This document shows positions 1 to 6,656 of a stretch of 7,897 nt of DNA, piece after piece. This DNA comes from Bacteroidia bacterium (lineage in GTDB: Bacteria > Bacteroidota > Bacteroidia > Chitinophagales > Saprospiraceae), in assembly GCA_030432855.1 (NCBI GenBank), contig JAUILM010000254.1, positions 1 to 7,897 on the forward strand, given 5' to 3'. The position numbers and the translations under genes are program-made. A model generated the notes under the pieces. It saw only the letters and a list, made by a program, of their open reading frames with translations. It was not told where the DNA came from and made no database searches. How positions within the stretch are numbered: position 1 is the stretch's first letter; each line of letters starts with the position of its first letter.

Positions 1-1033
1 CCAGGGCCTGTACTCCCTCAAGTGGCATGGCATTGTATATTGAGGCACGGAAACCACCTACGGAGCGATGTCCTTTCACACTGACACACCCTGCTTCATT
101 ACACATATCTATGAAAGTTCCTTGTAGTGAATCATCAACCAGGGTAAAGGTGACGTTCATTTGTGATCGGTCTTCCGCAGCTACGACTCCCTGAAACATT
201 CCGTTGCGATCAATCTCCGCATATAGAGTGTCTGACTTTTCCTGATTGCGTTTTTCGGCGGCAGCGATTCCTCCATTGTCTTTAAGCCATTGAAGCGTTA
301 GCATACTGACATAGATAGGAAATACTGGCGGGGTATTAAATGAGGAGTCTTTATCCACATGTGTCTGGTAATTCATGATGGTGGGTAAGTCTCTTCCTGA
401 TTTACCTATCATGTCATCTCGTACAATGACCAGGGTGGTACCGGCAGGACCCATGTTTTTTTGGGCTCCGGCATAAATGGTTCCAAACTTTTCGACTGGC
501 ACTTTCCGACTGAAAATGTCAGATGACATATCACATACAATCGGTACCTCTGTATCCGGAAAGCTTTGAAATTGAGTGCCAAAAATGGTGTTATTGCTCG
601 TCATATGCAGATAGGCATGGTCTGCATCCGGCTCGATGTTTTTCGGCAGGTAGGTATAGTTTTTATCTTTTGATGAGGCAATCACATCGACCTGACCAAA
701 TCTCTTGGCTTCCTTGATAGCTTTCGATGACCAGGAGCCTGTATCCACGTATGCCGCTTTTTGACCATCACCCAGAAAATTCATGGCAGTCATCAGGAAC
801 TGTGTACTGGCTCCCCCTGAGAGAAACAAGACATGGTAATTATCGGGTAGAGAAAGTAGTTCTCTAGTGAGAGACTTTGCCTGCTCTAGAATGGCTACAA
901 AGTCTTTGCTGCGATGAGAAATTTCAAGTATTGACAAGCCACTATTGTTAAGGTTAAGTACACCTTCGGCAGCTTCTTTAAAAACTTCTTGTGGTAAAAT
1001 GGACGGTCCAGGACTAAAATTATAAACCTTCAT
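1..1033 (-). CDS. serC: Phosphoserine aminotransferase, C-terminus cut by window edge
   Basis: PLP-dependent class V aminotransferase that interconverts 3-phosphohydroxypyruvate plus glutamate with phosphoserine plus 2-oxoglutarate in cytosolic serine synthesis; in many bacteria it also serves pyridoxal phosphate synthesis. The frame opens at ATG 1033-1031 with MKVYNFSPGPSILP, the standard SerC N-terminus, so the start is secure. The PLP-binding lysine is K192 in AGAQKNMGPAG. Other family landmarks are SGGAS (72-76), the tryptophan in TGSW (98-101), HMTSNNTI (143-150) and the C-terminal GHRSVGGFRASIYNAMPLEG (321-340). The visible part is 344 residues. Family members are about 355-362 long, so only some 10-18 residues lie beyond base 1. 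It is transcribed divergently from ald. No frameshift or missing key residue is seen. Identification is from motifs and remembered family sequences. Confidence 0.97.
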   Translation of the reverse strand, partial: MKVYNFSPGPSILPQEVFKEAAEGVLNLNNSGLSILEISHRSKDFVAILEQAKSLTRELLSLPDNYHVLFLSGGASTQFLMTAMNFLGDGQKAAYVDTGSWSSKAIKEAKRFGQVDVIASSKDKNYTYLPKNIEPDADHAYLHMTSNNTIFGTQFQSFPDTEVPIVCDMSSDIFSRKVPVEKFGTIYAGAQKNMGPAGTTLVIVRDDMIGKSGRDLPTIMNYQTHVDKDSSFNTPPVFPIYVSMLTLQWLKDNGGIAAAEKRNQEKSDTLYAEIDRNGMFQGVVAAEDRSQMNVTFTLVDDSLQGTFIDMCNEAGCVSVKGHRSVGGFRASIYNAMPLEGVQAL

Positions 1034-1069
1034 CAATTTTTGATTTGTGCATTTGCAAGAATGAGGCTG

Positions 1070-1077
1070 CAAAATTA
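1070..1077 (-). promoter_or_regulatory. Candidate -7 element for serC
   Basis: On the minus strand this reads TAATTTTG, a perfect match to the Bacteroidota -7 consensus TAnnTTTG. It would start transcription around base 1063 and give a leader of roughly 30 nt before the serC ATG at 1033. The -33 TTTG expected about 19 bases upstream (near 1097-1100) is not recognisable, so the call rests on the -7 box and its position alone. Confidence 0.4.
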
Positions 1078-1136
1078 GAAAACCTGTACCAAGATCCTAC
1101 TCTTATTAGATTATTTTTAAGGGTATATCCTCGTTG

Positions 1137-1167
1137 TTTGCAATGGTGTAAAAGAGCTTTACATAGG
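1137..1167 (+). promoter_or_regulatory. Weak candidate promoter for ald
   Basis: TTTG at 1137-1140 is followed after exactly 19 bases by TACATAGG at 1160-1167, which matches the -7 consensus TAnnTTTG at four of six fixed positions. The spacing is ideal for the Bacteroidota housekeeping sigma factor but the -7 box is poor. It would give a leader of about 60-65 nt before the ald ATG at 1237. TATTTTTA at 1112-1119 is an alternative -7 with a single mismatch but no -33 partner. Confidence 0.22.
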
Positions 1168-1236
1168 CGTAATATTGCCTCCTCCACCACCTGTTGTAGT
1201 ATCTTTACCACCATTATAAATCTTACTATATAGCGT

Positions 1237-2352
1237 ATGGTTATTGGAGTTCCTATGGAAATCAAGAGCAATGAAAATCGTGTGGCAATCACGCCGGCCG
1301 GTGTCATTGAATTGGTCAAACGAGATCATCGTGTATTGATACAGCGAGGAGCTGGAGAAAGTAGCGGATTCACCGATGATGACTACCGATCGACCGGAGC
1401 ACATCTCATTGATGACCGAGAATCCGTTTATGCTGATGCTGAGATGATCATGAAGGTCAAGGAGCCAATTGAAGAAGAATACGATCTCATCCGAAAGAAT
1501 CAATTAGTATTCACCTATTTCCATTTTGCATCCTATGAACCACTAACCACTGCCATGATAAAGCAAGGGGCCATTTGTCTGGCTTATGAAACTGTGCAGG
1601 CAGCTGACAGGACCCTTCCTTTGTTGATACCCATGTCTGAAGTTGCAGGTCGTATGGCGGTCCAGCAGGGTGCTAAGTATCTGGAACGACCTATGGGAGG
1701 TCGTGGCGTACTATTGGGGGGTGTCCCGGGAGTACAGCCGGGTAAGGTTTTGATTCTGGGAGGAGGTATTGTAGGAACTCAAGCTGCGAAAATGGCTGCT
1801 GGACTGGGTGCTTCAGTCACCATTCTGGATGTTAATTTGCAGCGTCTTCGCTATCTGGCAGATGTGATGCCAGCTAATGTGCAGACCATGTATTCCAACG
1901 AATACAATATTCGACGCCTGATTGCCGAACACGATTTAATCGTAGGGGCCGTATTGATACCCGGGGCAAAAGCCCCTAATCTCATCACCCGGGATATGCT
2001 GGAACTTATGCGACCCGGAACGGTAGTAGTAGATGTTGCCGTAGATCAGGGAGGCTGTATCGAGACCTGTCGTCCAACGACACATGCCAATCCTACTTTT
2101 GTGATTGATGATATTGTACACTACTGCGTAGCAAATATGCCAGGGGCGGTACCATACACCTCAACGGTGGCATTGACAAACGCCACGTTGCCCTATGCCA
2201 TTCAGCTTGCAGATCATGGGTGGAAAAAAGCCTGCACAAGATCGGCAGAACTTCGCAAGGGACTTAATATTGTGAAGGGACAGGTAGTGTACGAAGGGGT
2301 TGCTCAGGCATTTGATCTACCCTATACTCCGGTTGATACAGTTCTTCCCTAG
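1237..2352 (+). CDS. ald: Alanine dehydrogenase
   Basis: NAD-dependent enzyme that interconverts L-alanine with pyruvate and ammonia; usually a cytosolic hexamer, used in alanine catabolism or ammonium assimilation. The 371-residue length is normal, and the start MVIGVPMEIKSNENRVAITP matches the family N-terminus. Residues known from the Mycobacterium tuberculosis enzyme fall at the same numbers here: R15, K75 (in KVKEP), H96 (in YFHFAS), M133, D270 (in DVAVDQGG) and N300 (in VANMPGAVP). The NAD-binding Rossmann loop is GGGIVG (175-180), with D198 at the end of the second strand to hold the adenosine ribose. Together these exclude the related transhydrogenase alpha subunit and saccharopine dehydrogenase. 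One minor oddity is M7, where most relatives have lysine. It is divergent from serC and lies 50 bp before lpxH on the same strand, so the two may be co-transcribed, though no functional link is evident. Confidence 0.97.
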   Translation: MVIGVPMEIKSNENRVAITPAGVIELVKRDHRVLIQRGAGESSGFTDDDYRSTGAHLIDDRESVYADAEMIMKVKEPIEEEYDLIRKNQLVFTYFHFASYEPLTTAMIKQGAICLAYETVQAADRTLPLLIPMSEVAGRMAVQQGAKYLERPMGGRGVLLGGVPGVQPGKVLILGGGIVGTQAAKMAAGLGASVTILDVNLQRLRYLADVMPANVQTMYSNEYNIRRLIAEHDLIVGAVLIPGAKAPNLITRDMLELMRPGTVVVDVAVDQGGCIETCRPTTHANPTFVIDDIVHYCVANMPGAVPYTSTVALTNATLPYAIQLADHGWKKACTRSAELRKGLNIVKGQVVYEGVAQAFDLPYTPVDTVLP

Positions 2353-2402
2353 GAAACTGATTCGTCACCTTCCTGCAACAATTCTCTATCTTTCGGCAAC
2401 CT

Positions 2403-3170
2403 ATGTCAAAGATTTACTTCGCATCGGACTTTCACCTGGGACTTGACGCCCGTCTAACTTCGCGTGATAGGGAGTTGCAGATTATACGGTGGCTAGATGT
2501 TGTCCGCGGGGATGCTGAATCCATATACCTCGTAGGAGATTTATTTGATTTTTGGTTTGAATATAAGTCGGTAGTGCCCAAAGGGCATTTCAGACTGCTA
2601 GCAAAGCTGGCAGACTTGATCGATGATGGGATCAAGATTTCCCTGTTTACCGGCAATCACGATATGTGGATGTTTAATTACCTGAAGGATGAATTGGGTG
2701 TCCCAATTTATCGAGAGCCCATCATTATCGAAGCACAGGGAAAGAAGTTGTATATGGGGCATGGTGATGGTCTCGGACCTGGTGATCATGGCTATAAGTT
2801 TATCAAGAAGGTCTTTGCCAGCCCAGTTTCACAGTGGCTTTTCGCCAGACTTCATCCAAACTTCGCATTTAGGTTAGCCCACTTTTGGAGCGGACAGAGT
2901 CGTACACAGGCCTACAAGAAAGACCAGTGGCATGGTAAAGAGGGCGAGTGGCTGATTTCCTTCTGTAATGAGTATCTACAAGATCAGCACATTGATTATT
3001 TTATTTTCGGTCACCGACATCTTCCGATTCTTTGCAATCTACAGGATGGGAAGAGTCGTTATATAAATTTAGGTGACTGGCTTTCCTATAATTCCTACGC
3101 GGTGATGGAAGACGGTGTGATTAATCTTTCGTTTTTTGAAAATGATAAGGGAGAAATCAGGTATTGTTGA
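2403..3170 (+). CDS. lpxH: UDP-2,3-diacylglucosamine diphosphatase (LpxH type)
   Basis: Calcineurin-like metallophosphoesterase of lipid A synthesis that hydrolyses UDP-2,3-diacylglucosamine to lipid X and UMP at the inner face of the cytoplasmic membrane. All two-metal ligand motifs are present in order in the 255 residues: SDFH (D9, H11), GDLFDFW (D46), GNHD (N85, H86), MGHGDGLGPGD (H120) and FGHRH (H204, H206). The segment between GHGD and GHRH (about 130-195) is rich in aromatic and basic residues (FIKKVF, WLFARLHPNF, FRLAHFW), as expected for the helical cap that binds the acyl chains. GDLFDFW and GHGDGLGPGD are characteristic of LpxH and its Bacteroidota relatives rather than of general phosphoesterases. 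The start is at the first residues before the YFASDFH strand. The gene ends 29 nt inside, or 4 nt before, the next one depending on that gene's start. Presence of this gene implies a lipopolysaccharide-bearing outer membrane. Confidence 0.9.
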   Translation: MSKIYFASDFHLGLDARLTSRDRELQIIRWLDVVRGDAESIYLVGDLFDFWFEYKSVVPKGHFRLLAKLADLIDDGIKISLFTGNHDMWMFNYLKDELGVPIYREPIIIEAQGKKLYMGHGDGLGPGDHGYKFIKKVFASPVSQWLFARLHPNFAFRLAHFWSGQSRTQAYKKDQWHGKEGEWLISFCNEYLQDQHIDYFIFGHRHLPILCNLQDGKSRYINLGDWLSYNSYAVMEDGVINLSFFENDKGEIRYC

Positions 3171-3948
3171 TTTCATGGGAATAGTGATACTTTTTATGCT
3201 ATCACTGAACCTCGGTACGGCCCAGTCGTTGGAAATCGTAGTGGGAACAGCTGCGACAGATCGCTTTAAGAATGTGTATTACGGAACCGAGGATGATGAA
3301 GTAATCAAATGCGGTCAAGATCTACAGCGTGCCGGTTACTACTCTAACCATATCTATGGTCGGCTAGGTACTATTGATGCCAGCAACCCCATGAAATTAC
3401 TTCTCTACTATCCTGATTTTTATAATGTGGTGGTGCTCGACCGACGGCTCAACGAGCAGGCGTCCTTCAATCTGATTGATTTGGGGTTTGGCGAAATTCG
3501 CGTCATCGCATCATCACTGGACGGTAATCTCTGGGTGTTTGATGATCATATGCAGAGACTGTTTAAGATAGATCATCAAGGGCAGGTCCTGGCACGTGGT
3601 GAGGATCTACGATTGAAGTTCGACGATCGACTGCTACCCTCTCGTATCGTGGAATCCAATGGAAAACTTTATGCAGGAATCGAGGAAAGAGGAATCCTGA
3701 TATTTGATCAGTTTGGAAATTATATTTCTCAATTACTCTTGCCGGAATTAAGAGATTTTCAACTGGTCGATGATATCATTATTATCCAGACAGATCAAGG
3801 ATACCAGATGTATCAACCTACCACACAGGAAAGAGAGAAGATTGAAATAGAAATACCTGAGAAGGTAGGCAGCCAAATACTTTTCCATCCTGGTGGTTCA
3901 GCGATTGTTGTCACCAGAGATGTCATTGATCACTTGCCGTGGCATTGA
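3142..3948 (+). CDS. Exported beta-propeller-like protein of unknown function
   Basis: I cannot name this gene. From ATG 3142 it encodes 268 residues with a plausible Sec signal peptide: basic start MIREKSG, hydrophobic core about 12-25 (MGIVILFMLSLNLG) and a signal peptidase I site after GTA (27). The alternative ATG 3175 gives a core without a basic n-region and would begin 4 nt after lpxH; a TTG at 3136 is also in frame. I prefer 3142 for the signal-peptide charge. The mature part has about five to six loosely similar beta-rich units, such as NVYYGTEDDEVIK, NVVVLDRRLNEQ, NLWVFDDHMQRLFKID, KLYAGIEERGILIFDQFGN and IIIQTDQGYQMYQ, resembling the SxDGNLWVxD pattern of NHL or WD-like propellers. 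No catalytic motif, lipobox or C-terminal sorting domain is seen. From memory, similar exported proteins of this size occur in other Bacteroidota, with no function that I know. Overlap or close abutment with lpxH suggests co-expression. Confidence 0.75.
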   Translation: MIREKSGIVDFMGIVILFMLSLNLGTAQSLEIVVGTAATDRFKNVYYGTEDDEVIKCGQDLQRAGYYSNHIYGRLGTIDASNPMKLLLYYPDFYNVVVLDRRLNEQASFNLIDLGFGEIRVIASSLDGNLWVFDDHMQRLFKIDHQGQVLARGEDLRLKFDDRLLPSRIVESNGKLYAGIEERGILIFDQFGNYISQLLLPELRDFQLVDDIIIIQTDQGYQMYQPTTQEREKIEIEIPEKVGSQILFHPGGSAIVVTRDVIDHLPWH

Positions 3949-3952
3949 TCAC
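3924..3952. repeat. Repeated CATTGATCAC spanning convergent stop codons
   Basis: The 10-mer CATTGATCAC occurs at 3924-3933 and 3943-3952, separated by 9 bases. Each copy holds the palindrome TGATCA, so the two copies can pair as a 6-bp stem. A short inner inverted repeat (TGCC at 3935-3938 and GGCA at 3941-3944) can extend it, on either strand. The second TGATCA (3946-3951) is itself the stop codon of the propeller gene and, on the other strand, the stop codon of frr. There is no T-run on either side, so a standard intrinsic terminator is not supported. Confidence 0.5.
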
Positions 3953-4515
3953 ACGGTCATGATATCCTCCTCTTTGGCTTCGATCAGCTTGTCGATCTTG
4001 TCATAGTATTTGTGCGTCAATTTGTCGGCAGCCTCTTCCTTGCGTTTACCCATGTCTTCAGGATATCCATCCTTCACAGCTTTCTTTATGGTATCCATAA
4101 TCTTGTGACGGGTATTTCGAAGACTGATCTTTCCTTCTTCTCCAAGATGCTTTGCCTGCTTTACCAAATTATGACGTCGCTCTTCCGTGAGTGGAGGAAT
4201 ATTGATTCTGATGATTTCCCCATCATTCATGGGAGTTAGCCCCAGATTGGCGGCAAATATAGCCTGCTCAATGGGACCCAACATAGACTTTTCCCAGGGT
4301 TGGATTGTCAGGGTTCTGGCATCAGAAGCACCTACATTAGCGACCTGTGTGAGCGGGGTAGGAGACCCATAGTACTCGACTAGCAAACCACTTAACATTG
4401 CAGGTGAGGCTTTGCCGGTCCTAATTTTGGTCAGCTCATGAGATAAGTGCTCCAATGCACTATCCATAGCTTCTTTACCAATTTCGAATGACATATCCAC
4501 TTCTCCAGAATCCAT
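3949..4515 (-). CDS. frr: Ribosome recycling factor
   Basis: With EF-G, releases the 50S subunit from post-termination ribosomes; cytosolic. The protein is 188 residues from ATG 4515-4513, close to the usual 185. Longer in-frame extensions upstream run into the protease gene and do not resemble the family, so they are rejected. M8 (ATG at 4494-4492) is a possible later start. Landmarks are HELTKIRTGKASPAML (26-41) at the first domain junction, the beta domain with VEYYGSPTPLTQVANV (46-61) and the hinge NIPPLTEERR (105-114). The long helices of domain I follow (110-185), with the conserved basic stretch SLRNTRHKIMD (131-141). It is the last gene of a serS-protease-frr operon, 47 nt after the protease stop. 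In many bacteria frr follows pyrH, and it does not here. Its stop codon abuts that of the convergent propeller gene. Confidence 0.97.
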   Translation of the reverse strand: MDSGEVDMSFEIGKEAMDSALEHLSHELTKIRTGKASPAMLSGLLVEYYGSPTPLTQVANVGASDARTLTIQPWEKSMLGPIEQAIFAANLGLTPMNDGEIIRINIPPLTEERRHNLVKQAKHLGEEGKISLRNTRHKIMDTIKKAVKDGYPEDMGKRKEEAADKLTHKYYDKIDKLIEAKEEDIMTV

Positions 4516-4562
4516 CTTATAACAGTTTAAATATCCTTTAAAATCTAATACACAAGGTAAGG

Positions 4563-5258
4563 CTATTCTCGCAATCGCCCTATCAAATATAATAACATCA
4601 CGAGGGCAGATAATGCTGCTGCTACGTAAGTCAGGGCTGCCCATTGTAGTGCATCCTTGGCACCCTCATACTCGACGCCTTGTACCACATTATTCTGATC
4701 GATCCATACCAACGCCCTTTTACTGGCATCAAACTCTACGGGTAGTGTAAGAAAACTAAACAAGGCAGTGATGCCAAATGCGGCAATTGTAATCATTAAT
4801 ATGGTCTGGCTGCCGCTTGCTCCTGCACCAAATCCTCCCAGGGCCAGCATCAAAAGCCATTGCTGTGCTCTGGATGATACTTTTACGAGTGGTACCAAAC
4901 CGGATCGCAGCTTGAGTAGAGGATAGGATGAAGCATGCTGGACAGCGTGACCACATTCATGAGCCGCTACGGCTGATGACGCAATGGATCGTCCCCGATA
5001 CACTGCAGGTGACAGTGCCACTGTCTTATTTAGAGGATTGTAGTGGTCGGATAGAAACCCCTGTGATTCTATCACCTTCACATCGTGAATACCATATCCC
5101 GCCAACATGGCTTCTGCTACCTCACGCCCGGTCAGACCGGCTCTGGTCGTCATTTTACTATAATGCGAAAACTTTGCTTTCAATCGGCCGCTGACCCACA
5201 TGCCTACAAGTGACATCAAGCCAGAAACCAATATAAATCCCATATATCCTGAACCCAT
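4563..5258 (-). CDS. YugP-type membrane zinc metallopeptidase
   Basis: A 231-residue integral membrane protein of the neutral zinc metallopeptidase type 2 family (Bacillus YugP-like). The zinc motif is VAAHECGHAVQH (97-108), with H100 and H104 as ligands and E101 as catalytic base. LPVEFDAS (172-179) is the second family signature, and its E175 is the likely third ligand. A membrane segment lies at about 5-22. It is followed by the family's cytosolic or periplasmic region with GLTGREVAEAML (41-52) and LSDHYNPLNKTVALS (69-83). Further hydrophobic stretches are at about 134-148, 152-172 and 206-227. Substrates of the family are not established as far as I know; membrane protein quality control is only an inference. 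The gene begins 13 nt after the serS stop, so co-transcription is likely. The ATG at 5258 is chosen as the first in frame; M6 is an alternative. No family symbol is assigned because yugP is a Bacillus locus name. Confidence 0.9.
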   Translation of the reverse strand: MGSGYMGFILVSGLMSLVGMWVSGRLKAKFSHYSKMTTRAGLTGREVAEAMLAGYGIHDVKVIESQGFLSDHYNPLNKTVALSPAVYRGRSIASSAVAAHECGHAVQHASSYPLLKLRSGLVPLVKVSSRAQQWLLMLALGGFGAGASGSQTILMITIAAFGITALFSFLTLPVEFDASKRALVWIDQNNVVQGVEYEGAKDALQWAALTYVAAALSALVMLLYLIGRLRE

Positions 5259-5271
5259 TATTCTAAATTCT

Positions 5272-6555
5272 TTAGTCTATTCTACTAAATCCTGTATACG
5301 GTTGTAATACTGTCGGTATACTAATCCCGTTTTCGTCCTGATTGTTCTCCAGCAGCGCTGCTACAATTCTGGCTAGCGCCAAAGCACTACCATTAAGTGT
5401 GTGCGTCAGTTGGGGTTTTTCATTGCCTTCCCTATATCTCAGTTTCAATCTGTTGCTTTGAAACGTTTCAAAGTTTGATACTGAACTTACTTCTAACCAC
5501 TTACCCTGCGCAGCAGAGTATACTTCAAAATCATAGGTCAGAGCCGAGGTGAATCCAAGATCACCACCACATAAACGCAAGATTCTGTAGGGTAGTTCCA
5601 GCTGAATCAGCAGGGCTTCCACATGTGATACCATCTCATCAAGAATAGCATATGACTGATCTGGGTGGGCAATTTGTACGACCTCCACTTTGTCAAACTG
5701 ATGCACCCTATTGAGTCCTTTGACATCGCTGCCGTATGAACCGGCTTCACGACGGAAGCAAGGAGTATATCCTGTCAGTTTGATCGGTAATTTGTCGACG
5801 CTTACGATTTCATCACGATATATATTCGTTACAGGCACTTCCGCGGTTGGTATGAGATACAAATCGTCTTTTTCCACGTAATACATTTGCCCCTCCTTAT
5901 CGGGTAGCTGTCCGGTAGCGCGGGCTGTATCTGCATTGACCATCAGGGGAGGGACGATTTCTTCATATCCTGCCTTGCTGGCCTGGGCCAGAAAGAAATT
6001 GATAAGGGCACGTTCAAGCTGTGCTCCTTTACCTCTGAATACTGGAAATCCCGATCCCGTAATTTTCACCCCCAGTTTGAAATCTATCAAATTGAATTTG
6101 TCGGCCAGATCCCAGTGCGGTAAAGCTTCAAATCCTTCAAATGCCGGTAGTTCACCGGACCAGTCCTTCACGATTTCATTGTCATCTTCACCTTTGCCAG
6201 CGACCACCGAGGGGTGAGGTATATTAGGAAGATCCAAGAGGGCGGTATCCAGCTCCTGCATGACAGCTCGCACCTGCTCTTCCTGCTCTTTTATCTGTTC
6301 TTTTGATGCAGCAACCAGGTTTCGCAAGGTATTTGCTTCCTCAGTCTTACCGGATTTGAAAAGGGCTCCAATTTCCTTCGCTTTTTGATTGGATTCAGCC
6401 TTTAATTGCTCCAAATTGGTCAGTACCTTCTTTCGATTATCATCCAAATCAAGGATGCGATCAATGTTTTTAAGGTCATCGTCGTTGAAATTACGCTTAC
6501 GCAATCCCGCAACGACCCGATCCTTTTCAGATCGCAAAATGTTGATTTCCAGCAT
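5272..6555 (-). CDS. serS: Seryl-tRNA synthetase
   Basis: Class II aminoacyl-tRNA synthetase that charges tRNA-Ser, and tRNA-Sec where present, with serine using ATP; a cytosolic homodimer. The 427-residue length is typical. The N-terminal start MLEINILRSEKDRVVAGLRKR leads into the antiparallel coiled-coil arm (about 28-105) that reads the long variable arm of tRNA-Ser. Catalytic landmarks in order are motif 1 around GAQLERALINFFL (177-189) ending at P203, the serine-binding TAE (237-239), motif 2 with FRREAGSYG (267-275) and HQF (285-287), the segment FEVYSAAQGKWLEVSSVSNF (343-362) and motif 3 NGSALALAR (388-396). The C-terminus PYTGFSRID is short and complete. The start ATG is at 6555-6553, with an A-rich stretch instead of a Shine-Dalgarno sequence upstream. 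It is the first gene of an operon with the zinc protease and frr, and is divergent from rho. Confidence 0.98.
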   Translation of the reverse strand: MLEINILRSEKDRVVAGLRKRNFNDDDLKNIDRILDLDDNRKKVLTNLEQLKAESNQKAKEIGALFKSGKTEEANTLRNLVAASKEQIKEQEEQVRAVMQELDTALLDLPNIPHPSVVAGKGEDDNEIVKDWSGELPAFEGFEALPHWDLADKFNLIDFKLGVKITGSGFPVFRGKGAQLERALINFFLAQASKAGYEEIVPPLMVNADTARATGQLPDKEGQMYYVEKDDLYLIPTAEVPVTNIYRDEIVSVDKLPIKLTGYTPCFRREAGSYGSDVKGLNRVHQFDKVEVVQIAHPDQSYAILDEMVSHVEALLIQLELPYRILRLCGGDLGFTSALTYDFEVYSAAQGKWLEVSSVSNFETFQSNRLKLRYREGNEKPQLTHTLNGSALALARIVAALLENNQDENGISIPTVLQPYTGFSRID

Positions 6556-6561
6556 TTATGT

Positions 6562-6578
6562 ATTGATTTTTTTTCAAT
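6562..6578 (-). other. A-loop hairpin just before the serS start
   Basis: On the serS transcript ATTGA and TCAAT form a 5-bp inverted repeat around a loop of seven A, ending six bases before the serS ATG. The stem is weak. An A-rich unpaired patch at this place is typical of translation starts in Bacteroidota, which seldom use Shine-Dalgarno pairing. A regulatory role is not shown. Confidence 0.3.
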
Positions 6579-6617
6579 AGATCACACCAAATCGTTGAGG
6601 ATTTGATGCTTTTTTCG

Positions 6618-6625
6618 CAAATATA
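6618..6625 (-). promoter_or_regulatory. Candidate -7 element for the serS operon
   Basis: The minus strand reads TATATTTG, a perfect match to the Bacteroidota -7 consensus TAnnTTTG. Transcription would begin at about 6610, giving a leader of about 55 nt before serS. The expected -33 position (about 6645-6648) has no clear TTTG and falls directly beside the -7 box of the opposing rho promoter. Confidence 0.45.
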
Positions 6626-6648
6626 CTGCTGTGATTAAAAAATAACTG

Positions 6649-6656
6649 TATTTTTG
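6649..6656 (+). promoter_or_regulatory. Candidate -7 element for rho
   Basis: TATTTTTG on the plus strand matches TAnnTTTG perfectly. Transcription from about 6662 would give a leader of about 140 nt before the rho ATG at 6806. No clear -33 TTTG is present near 6626-6629, where the sequence is CTGC, so activator help or a different start is possible. Confidence 0.42.

Noticed and set aside
1045..1233. Plus-strand 62-codon open frame just before ald
   Set aside because: Composition is odd (many C, R and I residues), no family is recognisable, and it spans the promoters of both neighbours. It is most likely a chance opening in the spacer, though a leader peptide cannot be fully excluded.
1020..1319. 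Minus-strand 99-codon open frame across the serC start and ald start
   Set aside because: It overlaps serC's first codons in another frame and ald's N-terminal coding region antisense, has no recognisable motif, and contains the likely serC promoter.
2387..2394. TATCTTTC as a -7 element for lpxH
   Set aside because: It lies only 8 bases before the ATG, would leave almost no leader, and has no -33 partner. Read-through from ald is simpler.
4540..4547. TAGATTTT on the minus strand as an internal frr promoter
   Set aside because: It has a mismatch in the -7 box and no -33 TTTG at the right distance. Co-transcription with serS and the protease explains frr expression well enough.
4516..4644. 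Longer N-terminus for the ribosome recycling factor
   Set aside because: The extra 43 residues do not resemble the family, would overlap the protease gene's 3' end, and make the protein much longer than the usual 185 residues.
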